A stretch of 50,028 nt of DNA from Bacteroidales bacterium (lineage in GTDB: Bacteria > Bacteroidota > Bacteroidia > Bacteroidales > M50B96). The position numbers and the translations under genes are program-made. Under the pieces are notes generated by a model. It made no database searches, was not told where the DNA came from, and was given only the letters and a program-made list of their open reading frames with translations. Shown piece after piece: positions 1 to 8,609 of the stretch. The stretch spans positions 1 through 50,028 of the forward strand of contig JAIOYV010000051.1 in the NCBI GenBank assembly GCA_021740905.1. The letters run 5' to 3'. Position 1 is the first letter of the stretch; the number at the start of each line of letters is the position of its first letter.

Positions 1-121
1 AAACAGTTGGCTATGAATTTTAATTCGTCTTAATTTTATCAAAGCATGATATTTCGTTTTTTTTGAAATATTACGCCTGCAAATCAGTACTTTAACTCAT
101 GGAAATCAAGATTTTCAAAAA

Positions 122-1612
122 CTACCGGACAGCTATGATCTCATTGAAAAAGCCATTATATTTCATGAATTCCTGATAGAAATAAAATGGGACACCAAAT
201 CCGTCGGGAATTGTGTTATCAGGAAAACCAAAAGTCCTCATTGTAGCAACATTGGCACATTTGGCCCCAAATCCGTCCGACATGTCAAAGCTAATTTCAT
301 CAAGAGGGAGAATGGTAGTGTATGTTAAATTCAACGCGGGGATTTGTTCCTCTTGAGGTCGAATATCGTCAAACCATTCATTCACTTCGATTAATGTGGC
401 TTCTCGTACGAAATATTTGTCCTGCTCTACTTTATAGTATATGTAATGATCTAAAAGACTTGCGATAGATTCGTTGGATAAGGGATCGCGAACAAAAGCA
501 TTGGGGATCCTATCCTGGATGGCCCTTAAATTTACATGGGACAAAGGAGATTGTATTACCGATGTCATAATTCCGCCCACCCGGGGAAGCGTATTTGGCA
601 ACGATTCGAGGAGGACAATATCTCTTGAACCTGGCATCTCGTCGAGGTTTAGTTTGCGAAAATAGCCAAACCCTTCGGCCATGTTTAACGCCCAATAGTC
701 AACATCGGCAAAAACATCGGCTTCAAAAAGACTGGAGACTCTCGAATTCTGGAAAAGGGCTTCTTCCAGGTAGTATTCCGCTTCATAGCTAAGGGTTACA
801 AAATAGGATAAGTTGTTTTTCAGAAAGGGCATATTTGCCGCTATCAATTCATAACACCTTTGAACTACTTCGAATGCCTGGCCATGGCCATTGCTGTAAT
901 TAAAAGTAAATGTCCCAAGGGTCCCATTGTTCGAAATGGTGGTAGGGTGATAAATAATCTCGCCTTTTTTGACATTATCGCCCAGATATTCGACACCTAC
1001 GGCATTCGCAAAATCTTCATGAAGCGTATACGTTTCAGTATTTATGAAATAGATTTTAGGATATGCTGTATTGAAATCCGAGATAATGTATTTCAAATAC
1101 CTTTTTCCATCCAAATATTCGGCCCATTGAACATGGTCTTTTGTTACCGATAATTGCTTAAAAGTTGTAAGGCTATTAATTACAAGAGCACCATCTTCAA
1201 TGTCGATGGTTTCGGCAGAATTGAATGGCCCTTGTGCCGGGATGTTGTAAAACTCGGTAATATCATCCACCCCATCTCCATCACAATCTGTTGGTGATGC
1301 AATTGAATATTCCAGAACCTGATAGTGATCGAGTGGATAATTGCCCAAAGGCTCTGTAATTATAGTGATACCCGGAGTTCCTAATGTGATGGAAGTGGAT
1401 AATTCAAAATCGCCAACAGAACTATGTCTTACTTTAAGGATATAGTAGTTGTCTTGAGTTGAACCAACCGCTAATTGTATCTGCCCATTTTCATTGGTAC
1501 TGTAATTAAGAATAGGTACTTCTTGACTGTAACCATAAAAAGCAAACAAAGCAAAAGTCAGTATCAAAAAAAGTCTTGGTCGAAAAGTATGTTTTCGCAT
1601 GTCTATTGACAT
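122..1612 (-). CDS. Secreted PPDK-like (PEP/pyruvate-binding) protein, C-terminally truncated
   Basis: Residues 5-30 form a signal peptide ending at YSQ. Around residues 335-375 the stretch with TSVIQSPLSHVNLRAIQD resembles the mobile phosphohistidine domain of PEP-utilising enzymes as it occurs in secreted Bacteroidota proteins annotated PEP/pyruvate-binding. At about 447-490 the stretch FGAKCANVATMRTFGF looks like the start of the PPDK N-terminal ATP-grasp domain (GxKxANL-type). The protein stops about 40 residues into that domain at a TAG (122-124), so the nucleotide-binding part is missing. The remaining 121 bases give no in-frame continuation; another frame reads only about 13 residues before a TGA. 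This makes a disabled or decaying gene likely. Its ATG overlaps the stop of the upstream beta-helix gene (TAATG), suggesting translational coupling. An alternative start is M5 (1600). The enzymatic role is unknown, and without the ATP-grasp domain no phosphotransfer activity is expected. Confidence 0.6.
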   Translation of the reverse strand: MSIDMRKHTFRPRLFLILTFALFAFYGYSQEVPILNYSTNENGQIQLAVGSTQDNYYILKVRHSSVGDFELSTSITLGTPGITIITEPLGNYPLDHYQVLEYSIASPTDCDGDGVDDITEFYNIPAQGPFNSAETIDIEDGALVINSLTTFKQLSVTKDHVQWAEYLDGKRYLKYIISDFNTAYPKIYFINTETYTLHEDFANAVGVEYLGDNVKKGEIIYHPTTISNNGTLGTFTFNYSNGHGQAFEVVQRCYELIAANMPFLKNNLSYFVTLSYEAEYYLEEALFQNSRVSSLFEADVFADVDYWALNMAEGFGYFRKLNLDEMPGSRDIVLLESLPNTLPRVGGIMTSVIQSPLSHVNLRAIQDRIPNAFVRDPLSNESIASLLDHYIYYKVEQDKYFVREATLIEVNEWFDDIRPQEEQIPALNLTYTTILPLDEISFDMSDGFGAKCANVATMRTFGFPDNTIPDGFGVPFYFYQEFMKYNGFFNEIIAVR

Positions 1613-4008
1613 TAAGGTAAAACTATAATTTTCTTTGAAACAATACCTTCATCAAATATAATCTGAAGTATATAAACCCCCTGTTTTATATCACCAAGAT
1701 CGATAGACGTTTCAACTGATTTTGTAAAGGTTTTAAAACATTCAGCTCCCGATATGCTTAACAACTTGATGTTTGTAGATTGACCACCAGGGAGACCTTT
1801 GATAAAAAGTCTATCCTTTACCGGATTTGGGTAAACCTGAACTGTATTGCTTTCAATTTTTTCAGTTGATAATACATAATAATGAAAGCTATCGTAGATT
1901 ACGGTGTCAGTTCCAAAAGAATTAGTCCCAATAAGAGTTATTATATAGTATCCATTAGCCTGATAGGTATGATAGGTATTCTGTTCGTAGGAATAGGTGC
2001 TGTCACCAAAATCCCAGAAAAATTCATCGATACACTCCCCAAAACAGGAGAAATAAACTGAGTCGGCTTGCTGTTGAGGATAGTACATGGTTATGTAGGG
2101 CATTGGATCGTAAACGATATGCAGCGTGTCGTAAGATACCCCACACCCAGGAATACTGCACTCCAATACATATTGAAGGTTGATTGTGTCTTCAATTAAT
2201 AAGTTAGGTGACCTGATATTCGGATTCGTCAAGCCATCGGGGGGCGACCATGTATAGCTCGCAAGAGGGTGATAGGTAGCATTAAGTGTTCTTGCATAGC
2301 CACAATAAAATATTGGCATTGGTGCAATTTCCACTTCAAAAGGTTCTATCTGAATAATTACAGAATCCACCACTCCTGAGTAAGTATTACTTAAATATAA
2401 GGTGGTATTCTCCGTGGTAGAAATAGATGTGTACGATGAGTTAGGCGACGATACACATGAGTCAGGAGTCCACCAAAAAGATCCCGAATCGGGTAGATTG
2501 CTAAAATTGAGAAAATACTCTTCTCCACAAGTGGCGGTAATCACATTGTTCAGACTATCAGAACAAATGTAGATTTCGTTGGCTCCAATAGCTGGTGGGT
2601 TTTTTCTCAAATTGCCCAAAAAATCAAACTGGGGTGCTTGTGACCAGCCTTTTCCTTGTAAAATTGGATTGGTTGCTATTCCCGGGTTTTGGCTGTCATA
2701 ACACGGATCGTAGTTTGTAGAGTTAGTGTCTTGATAGCAATACATCAGAGGGAAGAAATTGTTGTGGATAATATAAGTTGAGTTTCCTACAATAGCTCTG
2801 CAAAAGTTGTTATCGTACACCGAAACATCGCCATAAGGAAGGTAAAGATGGGCACTATCGACAAAATTATTATAACAGATAATCGAATGATGGCCACCGG
2901 CATCAACATATCCATTAAAAAAAATGTTATTATGTATTCGGTAGTTCCAATTGGCAGTACCTACATCACCATAATGCAAATTCCCATACACTTTATTGTT
3001 TTCAAAAAGCAAAGCATTGTTAAAAGACAAATGAACACCATCCAGAAAAATATTTCCAATCATTTTTATATCTGTTGCCCAACTTACATCTACGTTGCCT
3101 TCAAAATAATTATCAATAAATTTATATGCCCAGATATCGGCGTGTTGGTTGCAGAAATGATTTTTAGACATATAACCTGAAGTAATCCTGATGGTTTCAT
3201 TACTATTAAAGGTGTTGTTCAAAACACTATCTAAATGGAGAATTCTTATCTTGCCATTAAATACATTGTTTACCAAATCGCTATAACCTGCATCATTAAT
3301 ATCGACCCCTCCGTTGAGGATACTGTTTTTAATGCTGAACTGGCCAAGGCTTAGGCTCGTTTTAATGGCCATTGCCCCGGTTGAATTGAATTCGCAATTG
3401 TTGATTGTTGTACTGCCATTATCACCCGTGCAATATATACATGGCGAACTGCAAGTAATCCGACATTGATCAAATGCGATATGAGAATATTCTCCCTGAT
3501 TTACAAAATAATGTTTAAGATAGATGCTTGCATCAAGAGATAAATTAGCCGGGTAATTTGAATTGATTATGCAACTTTTGAAAAAGATGTGTTTAGACCT
3601 TAAAAAGTCGATAGCCCTTGCATTTGTGGATATTGTCAAAGCTTTGAACGTAATATAAGAGGTTTCATTTAAGTCAATGGTCCCCGAGAAAATAACAGCA
3701 GTCGAATCGAGAGTTGCCGATTGAAATGTGATAGTGCTAGTATCAGATGCACCCTGTATTTCATTTAATGAAATGCCAGAATAGTACCCGGAATCAAGAG
3801 CAAAGGTAACATCACCATTAACCCCGTAGTTATATAGGTCGCTCATTGCCGCCGACAGAGTTGAATAATATCCACCCGCACTACTAATTGTATAGTAACC
3901 CGACAATTGACTGAACGCCCGAGGAGAAAAACAAAGAAATGCTAAACCAACGAGTAGCATGTAGGTTCTAAATTTGGTATGGTTGCTTATCGATTTCATG
4001 GGTTTCAT
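1612..4008 (-). CDS. T9SS type A cargo: beta-helix and PKD-domain surface protein
   Basis: This 798-residue protein starts with a basic, hydrophobic leader ending near AFSQ, typical of Sec export. Residues about 40-470 are rich in N, S, I and F with short repeated strands (for example NNVFNG, IIHNNFF, MIGNIFLDG) and end in AIGANEI, the pattern of right-handed parallel beta-helix proteins. Around 655-705 lies a PKD domain with the signature FWDFGDSTYSYEQNTYHTY. The last 80 residues (VQVYPNPVKDRL... to IIVLP) are a type A T9SS sorting domain, which directs passage through the outer membrane and surface attachment or release. The gene follows the 4064-5758 gene in the same direction and overlaps the start of the next gene by one base, so the three may be one transcript. 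The ligand is unknown; adhesion or glycan binding is only an inference from the fold. Confidence 0.85.
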   Translation of the reverse strand: MKPMKSISNHTKFRTYMLLVGLAFLCFSPRAFSQLSGYYTISSAGGYYSTLSAAMSDLYNYGVNGDVTFALDSGYYSGISLNEIQGASDTSTITFQSATLDSTAVIFSGTIDLNETSYITFKALTISTNARAIDFLRSKHIFFKSCIINSNYPANLSLDASIYLKHYFVNQGEYSHIAFDQCRITCSSPCIYCTGDNGSTTINNCEFNSTGAMAIKTSLSLGQFSIKNSILNGGVDINDAGYSDLVNNVFNGKIRILHLDSVLNNTFNSNETIRITSGYMSKNHFCNQHADIWAYKFIDNYFEGNVDVSWATDIKMIGNIFLDGVHLSFNNALLFENNKVYGNLHYGDVGTANWNYRIHNNIFFNGYVDAGGHHSIICYNNFVDSAHLYLPYGDVSVYDNNFCRAIVGNSTYIIHNNFFPLMYCYQDTNSTNYDPCYDSQNPGIATNPILQGKGWSQAPQFDFLGNLRKNPPAIGANEIYICSDSLNNVITATCGEEYFLNFSNLPDSGSFWWTPDSCVSSPNSSYTSISTTENTTLYLSNTYSGVVDSVIIQIEPFEVEIAPMPIFYCGYARTLNATYHPLASYTWSPPDGLTNPNIRSPNLLIEDTINLQYVLECSIPGCGVSYDTLHIVYDPMPYITMYYPQQQADSVYFSCFGECIDEFFWDFGDSTYSYEQNTYHTYQANGYYIITLIGTNSFGTDTVIYDSFHYYVLSTEKIESNTVQVYPNPVKDRLFIKGLPGGQSTNIKLLSISGAECFKTFTKSVETSIDLGDIKQGVYILQIIFDEGIVSKKIIVLP

Positions 4009-4063
4009 ATTTTGGTAATGGTTAATTTATTTGTTCCTTTTTTATCTGTAGTAAAGTTTCTCG

Positions 4064-5758
4064 TTATTCTATTTTTAATATGTTTCTGGCCCCCTTAAAT
4101 TTGTTACTTGTTGTATATTGAATAATATATACGCCCGGTTCCAGATTTTGACAGTTGACATAAGTTACAAAACCATAGTCTTGAGTGGCTTCGTAGTTGG
4201 TTAATACCTGCCCTTTAAGATTTGTTATTGTCAATGAGGTTAACCAAACCGGCTCGCTATATCTCATTGTGAATGTTTCCTTAAAAGGATTTGGGAATAT
4301 TGAAACCGTAAATTCATCGGGATACACAGGAAGTGGAAGAAGCCCAGGTGAAGGGAACTGGTAAGGACTAAAGGAAGATAGTTGTTTTATGTCTGTTGTT
4401 TGGAATGTTGAAATGTCAGAATTGTATGCAAAGCAAGTTTGATTTGCGAAATTGCATGTCCTTTCAAACACTCCTGCTCCAAGTAACTTATTTTTGAAAA
4501 AAGATAACCTAAAAAGATGGTACGAGCCTCCTTCAATATATTTGCAGTCGTTCAGGCCCAGGGTGTCGTTAATACTTGCTATGAATGATCCCCGGTCGTA
4601 GTATCCTTCTAACATAATTGAACTTGATTGAAATGAGAAACTACCGTTGAAACATCCTGAGAGAACAAAACCATATTGAGGTGAAGTTTTAAAACCTGTT
4701 AAGAAAATCTCTTCATTACTATGAAGATCTGCAAATCCTATAATTTCTGCCTTATGGTTCAATTCACCAATATAAATGCTATTGCAATTATCAGGAATAA
4801 TTTGATTTTCATTCCAGCTTACGGTATCGCTAAAAACACCGGCAAAGAAAACCCTATCCTGAAAAAAACTAATATCTGTGACTTGTCGGATTCCATCATC
4901 AATAAATTTTGCATGAAGGATTTCACCCTCTTTATTTATCGTCCCAACAAAGTATTGGCCATTGTACTTGCTCTTATGTATAGCCATTAATGCACCATCC
5001 ACAAAGATTGAGTCTCCACCCACAGTTCCAGTAATAAATAGTATTGCTTGATTTGAAAGAGTGCTTGTTTCAATTTCTAAAACATGGTTAACTAAATAGT
5101 AATCGGAGTAAAAATGATGAGTCCATAAGACATTTCCCGACGAATCTAATTTTGCAATGGCTGTTCCATATCCCTGCTTGTTTTTATATAAGTTTCCATT
5201 TATCGACAATGAATCAATAAACAAAATTGACGCATAAATATTTTCATCCTCGTCCAATGCCAAATTTTTTATGTATGTATTGTATTTTGCCTGAAAAACC
5301 TGGAACCATTTCACATTAAGCTCAGAGTCGAGTTTTAAGATAATGTTGTTATAATCGGATGATGTAACAAGGGGACTGCCATTCAGGAAAAAAGTGTCGG
5401 TAAAACAGAGTCCCAGCACAATATCACCATTGTCCGATATTTTCAAATCTCCATTTGAATAGCCCTTATTATTGCCCAAGTTTATTGCAAATACTTTATT
5501 CCCAGCAATATCCTGTTTTGTTAAAAAACAGGAGCCTGCAGTGTCCGATAATGTTTCTCCAAGGAAGTTTGCAGTGCCTGGAAAGTCACCAAGCGTATAG
5601 GTGCTTCCTCCTTTGTCGTGGCAGATGGAATAGACGTGATCAATTTTCGAATCAGAGCAAACGACCTGCTGCCAGTCAACAGACAATAAGTCTTGACAAT
5701 AACCCGTAAAAAAAGTAGCTCCCAGTAGAAATGTCAATGTTATTATTTGCTTTTTCAT
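4064..5758 (-). CDS. T9SS type A cargo with beta-propeller-like repeats
   Basis: I chose the ATG at 5758 (MKKQIITLTFLLG) because it begins directly at a signal peptide ending near GYCQ; an in-frame ATG ten codons upstream only adds a charged extension. The 564-residue product has repeated stretches of the kind GNxxWTxxF, GDIVLGLCF, ENIYASILF and AIAKLDSSGNVLW, which resemble the SBBP or delta-60 repeats of secreted Bacteroidota beta-propellers. The final 80 residues (FTVSIFPNPFKETFTM to ARNILKIE) form a type A T9SS sorting domain. It is the first gene of a three-gene minus-strand run of secreted proteins. No catalytic motif is visible. A related architecture is found in the split gene at 47702-49570. 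The function is unknown; a surface or extracellular structural or binding role is inferred. Confidence 0.82.
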   Translation of the reverse strand: MKKQIITLTFLLGATFFTGYCQDLLSVDWQQVVCSDSKIDHVYSICHDKGGSTYTLGDFPGTANFLGETLSDTAGSCFLTKQDIAGNKVFAINLGNNKGYSNGDLKISDNGDIVLGLCFTDTFFLNGSPLVTSSDYNNIILKLDSELNVKWFQVFQAKYNTYIKNLALDEDENIYASILFIDSLSINGNLYKNKQGYGTAIAKLDSSGNVLWTHHFYSDYYLVNHVLEIETSTLSNQAILFITGTVGGDSIFVDGALMAIHKSKYNGQYFVGTINKEGEILHAKFIDDGIRQVTDISFFQDRVFFAGVFSDTVSWNENQIIPDNCNSIYIGELNHKAEIIGFADLHSNEEIFLTGFKTSPQYGFVLSGCFNGSFSFQSSSIMLEGYYDRGSFIASINDTLGLNDCKYIEGGSYHLFRLSFFKNKLLGAGVFERTCNFANQTCFAYNSDISTFQTTDIKQLSSFSPYQFPSPGLLPLPVYPDEFTVSIFPNPFKETFTMRYSEPVWLTSLTITNLKGQVLTNYEATQDYGFVTYVNCQNLEPGVYIIQYTTSNKFKGARNILKIE

Positions 5759-6228
5759 TGCCTCTCTTTTTAAATTATTGAATCCCAAAATTTAATTCTA
5801 CCAAGCCCGGAGTGAATCTAGCCCGAATAATCGACAAATTGATCCATAAGATTTACCTTTGATATTGTAATTATTCGATATCTCACAGTCAATTCTTTGC
5901 ATTTCAAATTGAAACATCGATTATCCATGGTGTTATATTAGTTCTATCCAAAGATATAGATTCCCTTTCTAATACAGTGGATTTAACAGATTATTAACAT
6001 GATAAATATCAAAACTTTATGCAAAAATACATGGCATGCCTTATTAACTCTTCCTTTTGTAAAAGTAAAGAAAATATTCATTCGTTTTTTTGTGCAAATA
6101 AAAAGGAAATCAATTTTAAGAAGAAGTAGATTTCGTCGTACACCGGATTCGAAGGTCGTATAGTATGAATACTGATCTTTTCCTTGGTACATTTTTTGTT
6201 TTCATCGGCAGACCAAAATTGAGGCATT
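5759..6228. other. Intergenic region between divergent genes, no gene seen
   Basis: This AT-rich stretch of about 470 bases separates the minus-strand T9SS gene from the plus-strand secreted protein. It must hold both promoters, but I find no clean TAnnTTTG with correctly placed TTTG on either strand. The only long open frame (minus strand, 5983-6192) has low-complexity composition and no recognisable protein features, so I do not call it a gene. Confidence 0.5.
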
Positions 6229-6981
6229 ATGAAAAAAGGAATACTTATAGTTCTCATCCCCTTTGTTGGGCTTTTTATTTCGATTTACGCTCAAAACAAG
6301 ACACCTATTATTGTTCCCTATGAAAACCAACGAACTTTTGTCGATCACAATCAAACATTTATATACCAGGAAAGGGACAGTGTTTACGTTTCCATTGGAT
6401 TTAACTACTATAGAGATGGGGAATTAATCTTTGATGTAACCATCGACAACCAAAGTTCAGATACACTGGCTTTTGATCCAGGACAAATTTATTTATTCAG
6501 ATATGCACAAGGCTCCCTGGCTGAACAAAAAGCTTATCATCCATTAGATGCCCAAAATGTTCTTGACAGTATTAACTATTCCATTGAAAAACGGACCAAT
6601 AAGATAAAGAAGAATACAGTTTTCAGCGTTCTATTGTGGGCATTTTACGTGGCCGCAGAAATTGCCGGGGCTACCGGTGATATGAATTACAATACTTTGG
6701 ATGCCATTGCAGTAGCCCATGATATCGCACAAACAGGACTTGAAATTGGCCGTCAAAACAACGAGGATAAATTATATTATCTTTCGTTTGATGGTGATTA
6801 TTGGTTAAACCGGGTTTTCAAAGAAGGACTTATATTTCCTCACACTTTCGAAAGTGGAAACATTCATTTCAAAGTTGAACAATCCGAAATTTTTAAGATA
6901 GATATTCCAATAGGGTACCGTATATTCAGTTATCGGTTTGAGGAGGTGTATGACAATCCATCAGAAGAAAAAGAACTGTAG
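6229..6981 (+). CDS. Secreted protein of unknown function
   Basis: The 250-residue product begins with a signal peptide (MKKGILIVLIPFVGLFISIYAQ). The first half of the mature part contains a beta-rich domain (for example FDVTIDNQSSDTLAFDPGQI) reminiscent of small bacterial domains built on Ig-like sandwiches. Residues about 125-145 (FSVLLWAFYVAAEIAGA) are hydrophobic and could be a membrane segment or buried helix. The C-terminal third returns to beta-rich sequence (GLIFPHTFESGNIHFKVEQ). I do not recognise the family. It stands alone, divergent from the T9SS gene run and in the same direction as the two-component pair that follows 250 bases later. No T9SS sorting domain is present, so periplasmic or membrane-associated location is more likely than surface display. 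Confidence 0.75.
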   Translation: MKKGILIVLIPFVGLFISIYAQNKTPIIVPYENQRTFVDHNQTFIYQERDSVYVSIGFNYYRDGELIFDVTIDNQSSDTLAFDPGQIYLFRYAQGSLAEQKAYHPLDAQNVLDSINYSIEKRTNKIKKNTVFSVLLWAFYVAAEIAGATGDMNYNTLDAIAVAHDIAQTGLEIGRQNNEDKLYYLSFDGDYWLNRVFKEGLIFPHTFESGNIHFKVEQSEIFKIDIPIGYRIFSYRFEEVYDNPSEEKEL

Positions 6982-7019
6982 TTTGAGTTTAGACCAATAT
7001 AGTTAGAGAATGAATGCAC

Positions 7020-7055
7020 CCCGTTGTTTCAAGTCCTGTCAGGGACGCAATAGAT
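7020..7055. repeat. Inverted-repeat intergenic element around GTCCTGTCAGGGAC
   Basis: The sequence AGTCCTGTCAGGGAC at about 7033-7047 is an imperfect palindrome inside the phrase CACCCCGTTGTTTCAAGTCC. It lies in non-coding sequence between two plus-strand genes. It has no T-tract and so is not a good terminator. It looks like a short dispersed intergenic element; only this copy is in the window. Confidence 0.3.
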
Positions 7056-7235
7056 TATAGGAAATTCGAAACTTATGGTCTATTTTGCCCGGTCAGTAGT
7101 GATTTCAACCGTAAAATCCTTTACTTTGCAAATTCCCCCAGAAAAGCTAATTTTAGTCCAAAATTATTCTGATAAGTAAAACAGGAGTGGAAGCCGGTTT
7201 GGGATGGCCTGGTTTCGCTGTAAAAATTTGGATGT

Positions 7236-8609
7236 ATGGCAGAAAAGACAGGAAAAATATTGGCAGTCGATGATAACGAGGATATTTTGTTTTCGCTCAA
7301 ACTGCTGTTGAAAAAATATGTGGAAACAATCCATACCGAGATAAACCCGCACCGGATCCCAGACTTGATGGCGAAAGAGGATTACGATGTGATCCTTCTC
7401 GATATGAATTTTACCAAGGATGCAATTAGCGGCAAGGAAGGATTTGACTGGCTGCAGAAAATCCTTGAAATAGACCCCGATGCAGTGGTGCTGTTCATCA
7501 CGGCGTATGGTGATACCGAAAAAGCAGTGCAGGCAATTAAAGCCGGGGCAGTCGATTTTATTCTGAAACCGTGGCAAAACGAAAAGATACTGGCCACTAT
7601 TTCATCGGCGGTTCAATTACGGCGGTCGCGAAAGGAAACCGATACCCTGAAGCAAAAACAAAAAGGCTTTAGTGCAGCCATCGACCAGCCATTTCAAGAT
7701 TTCATCGGGGTGTCGCCGGGCATGTTGGACGTGTTCTCGACTATTCGGAAAGTGGCCAAAACCGATGCCAGTATGTTGATCCTGGGCGAGAACGGCACTG
7801 GGAAAGAGGTTGTGGCCAGGGCACTGCACCGGGAGTCGATGCGGGCTGATGAGATTTTCGTGAGCGTAGACCTGGGTGCCATTGCCGAAACCCTTTTCGA
7901 GAGCGAATTGTTTGGCCACGAAAAAGGGGCTTTCACCGATGCCAAGGGCGAGAAACCAGGCCGTTTTGAAATTGCCTCGGGTGGGACTTTGTTCCTAGAT
8001 GAAATCGGGAACTTATCCCTTCCCCTGCAAGCAAAGCTACTGACGGTGATCGAGCGTCGGGAAGTTACCCGTGTGGGGGCCAACAAAGCCCGCCCTTTCG
8101 ATATCCGATTGATCTGCGCCACCAATGCCTCGATTTACGAATTGGTAGCCGAGGGCAAATTCCGGCAAGATTTATTGTACCGGATCAACACCGTGGAAAT
8201 CCATCTGCCTCCTTTGCGTGAACGCATCGAGGACATCAGTTTATTGGCCGAACACTTCCTGAAATCGAATGTAAAAAAATACCGGAAAAACATAAAGGGA
8301 ATTTCCCCGGCAGGATTGCGCAAATTGGAGCAATACAGTTGGCCGGGCAACATCCGCGAGCTGCAACATGCCATCGAAAGAGCTGTGATAATGGGCGATG
8401 GAAACCGCCTCGAAGCAGATGATTTCATCCTTTCATCGCCCCGCAAAGTGGATGAGTTTGAATTGGAAAATTACAACCTCGATGAGGTGGAACATAAAAT
8501 CATTAACCGGGTAATGCAACGGCACAAAGGCAATGTTAGCCATGCCGCTGCCGAATTGGGGCTTACCCGTACATCGCTGTACCGAAGACTCGAAAAGTAT
8601 GGTCTATAA
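7236..8609 (+). CDS. Sigma-54-dependent response regulator (NtrC/AtoC family)
   Basis: This 457-residue protein has the full three-domain order of NtrC-type activators. The receiver (1-125) has acidic residues D12/D13, phosphoacceptor D56 (VILLDMNF), T89 and K111 (FILKPW). The central AAA+ domain (about 155-390) has Walker A GENGTGKE at 184-191, the sigma-54 contact loop as GAFTDA at 231-236 and Walker B GGTLFLDEIG around 249-257. The C-terminal Fis-type helix-turn-helix (HAAAELGLTRTSLYRRL) binds enhancer DNA. On phosphorylation such proteins remodel RNA polymerase with sigma-54 to open promoters. The contact loop has Asp in place of the second Gly of GAFTGA, a variant that I believe is common in Bacteroidota. 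The kinase gene begins inside its last codons, so the two form one operon. Target genes cannot be identified here. Confidence 0.95.
   Translation: MAEKTGKILAVDDNEDILFSLKLLLKKYVETIHTEINPHRIPDLMAKEDYDVILLDMNFTKDAISGKEGFDWLQKILEIDPDAVVLFITAYGDTEKAVQAIKAGAVDFILKPWQNEKILATISSAVQLRRSRKETDTLKQKQKGFSAAIDQPFQDFIGVSPGMLDVFSTIRKVAKTDASMLILGENGTGKEVVARALHRESMRADEIFVSVDLGAIAETLFESELFGHEKGAFTDAKGEKPGRFEIASGGTLFLDEIGNLSLPLQAKLLTVIERREVTRVGANKARPFDIRLICATNASIYELVAEGKFRQDLLYRINTVEIHLPPLRERIEDISLLAEHFLKSNVKKYRKNIKGISPAGLRKLEQYSWPGNIRELQHAIERAVIMGDGNRLEADDFILSSPRKVDEFELENYNLDEVEHKIINRVMQRHKGNVSHAAAELGLTRTSLYRRLEKYGL

Noticed and set aside
5983-6192. 69-codon minus-strand open frame in the 5.8-6.2 kb gap
   Set aside because: Low-complexity F/I/K-rich sequence from AT-rich DNA, with no start signals or recognisable features.
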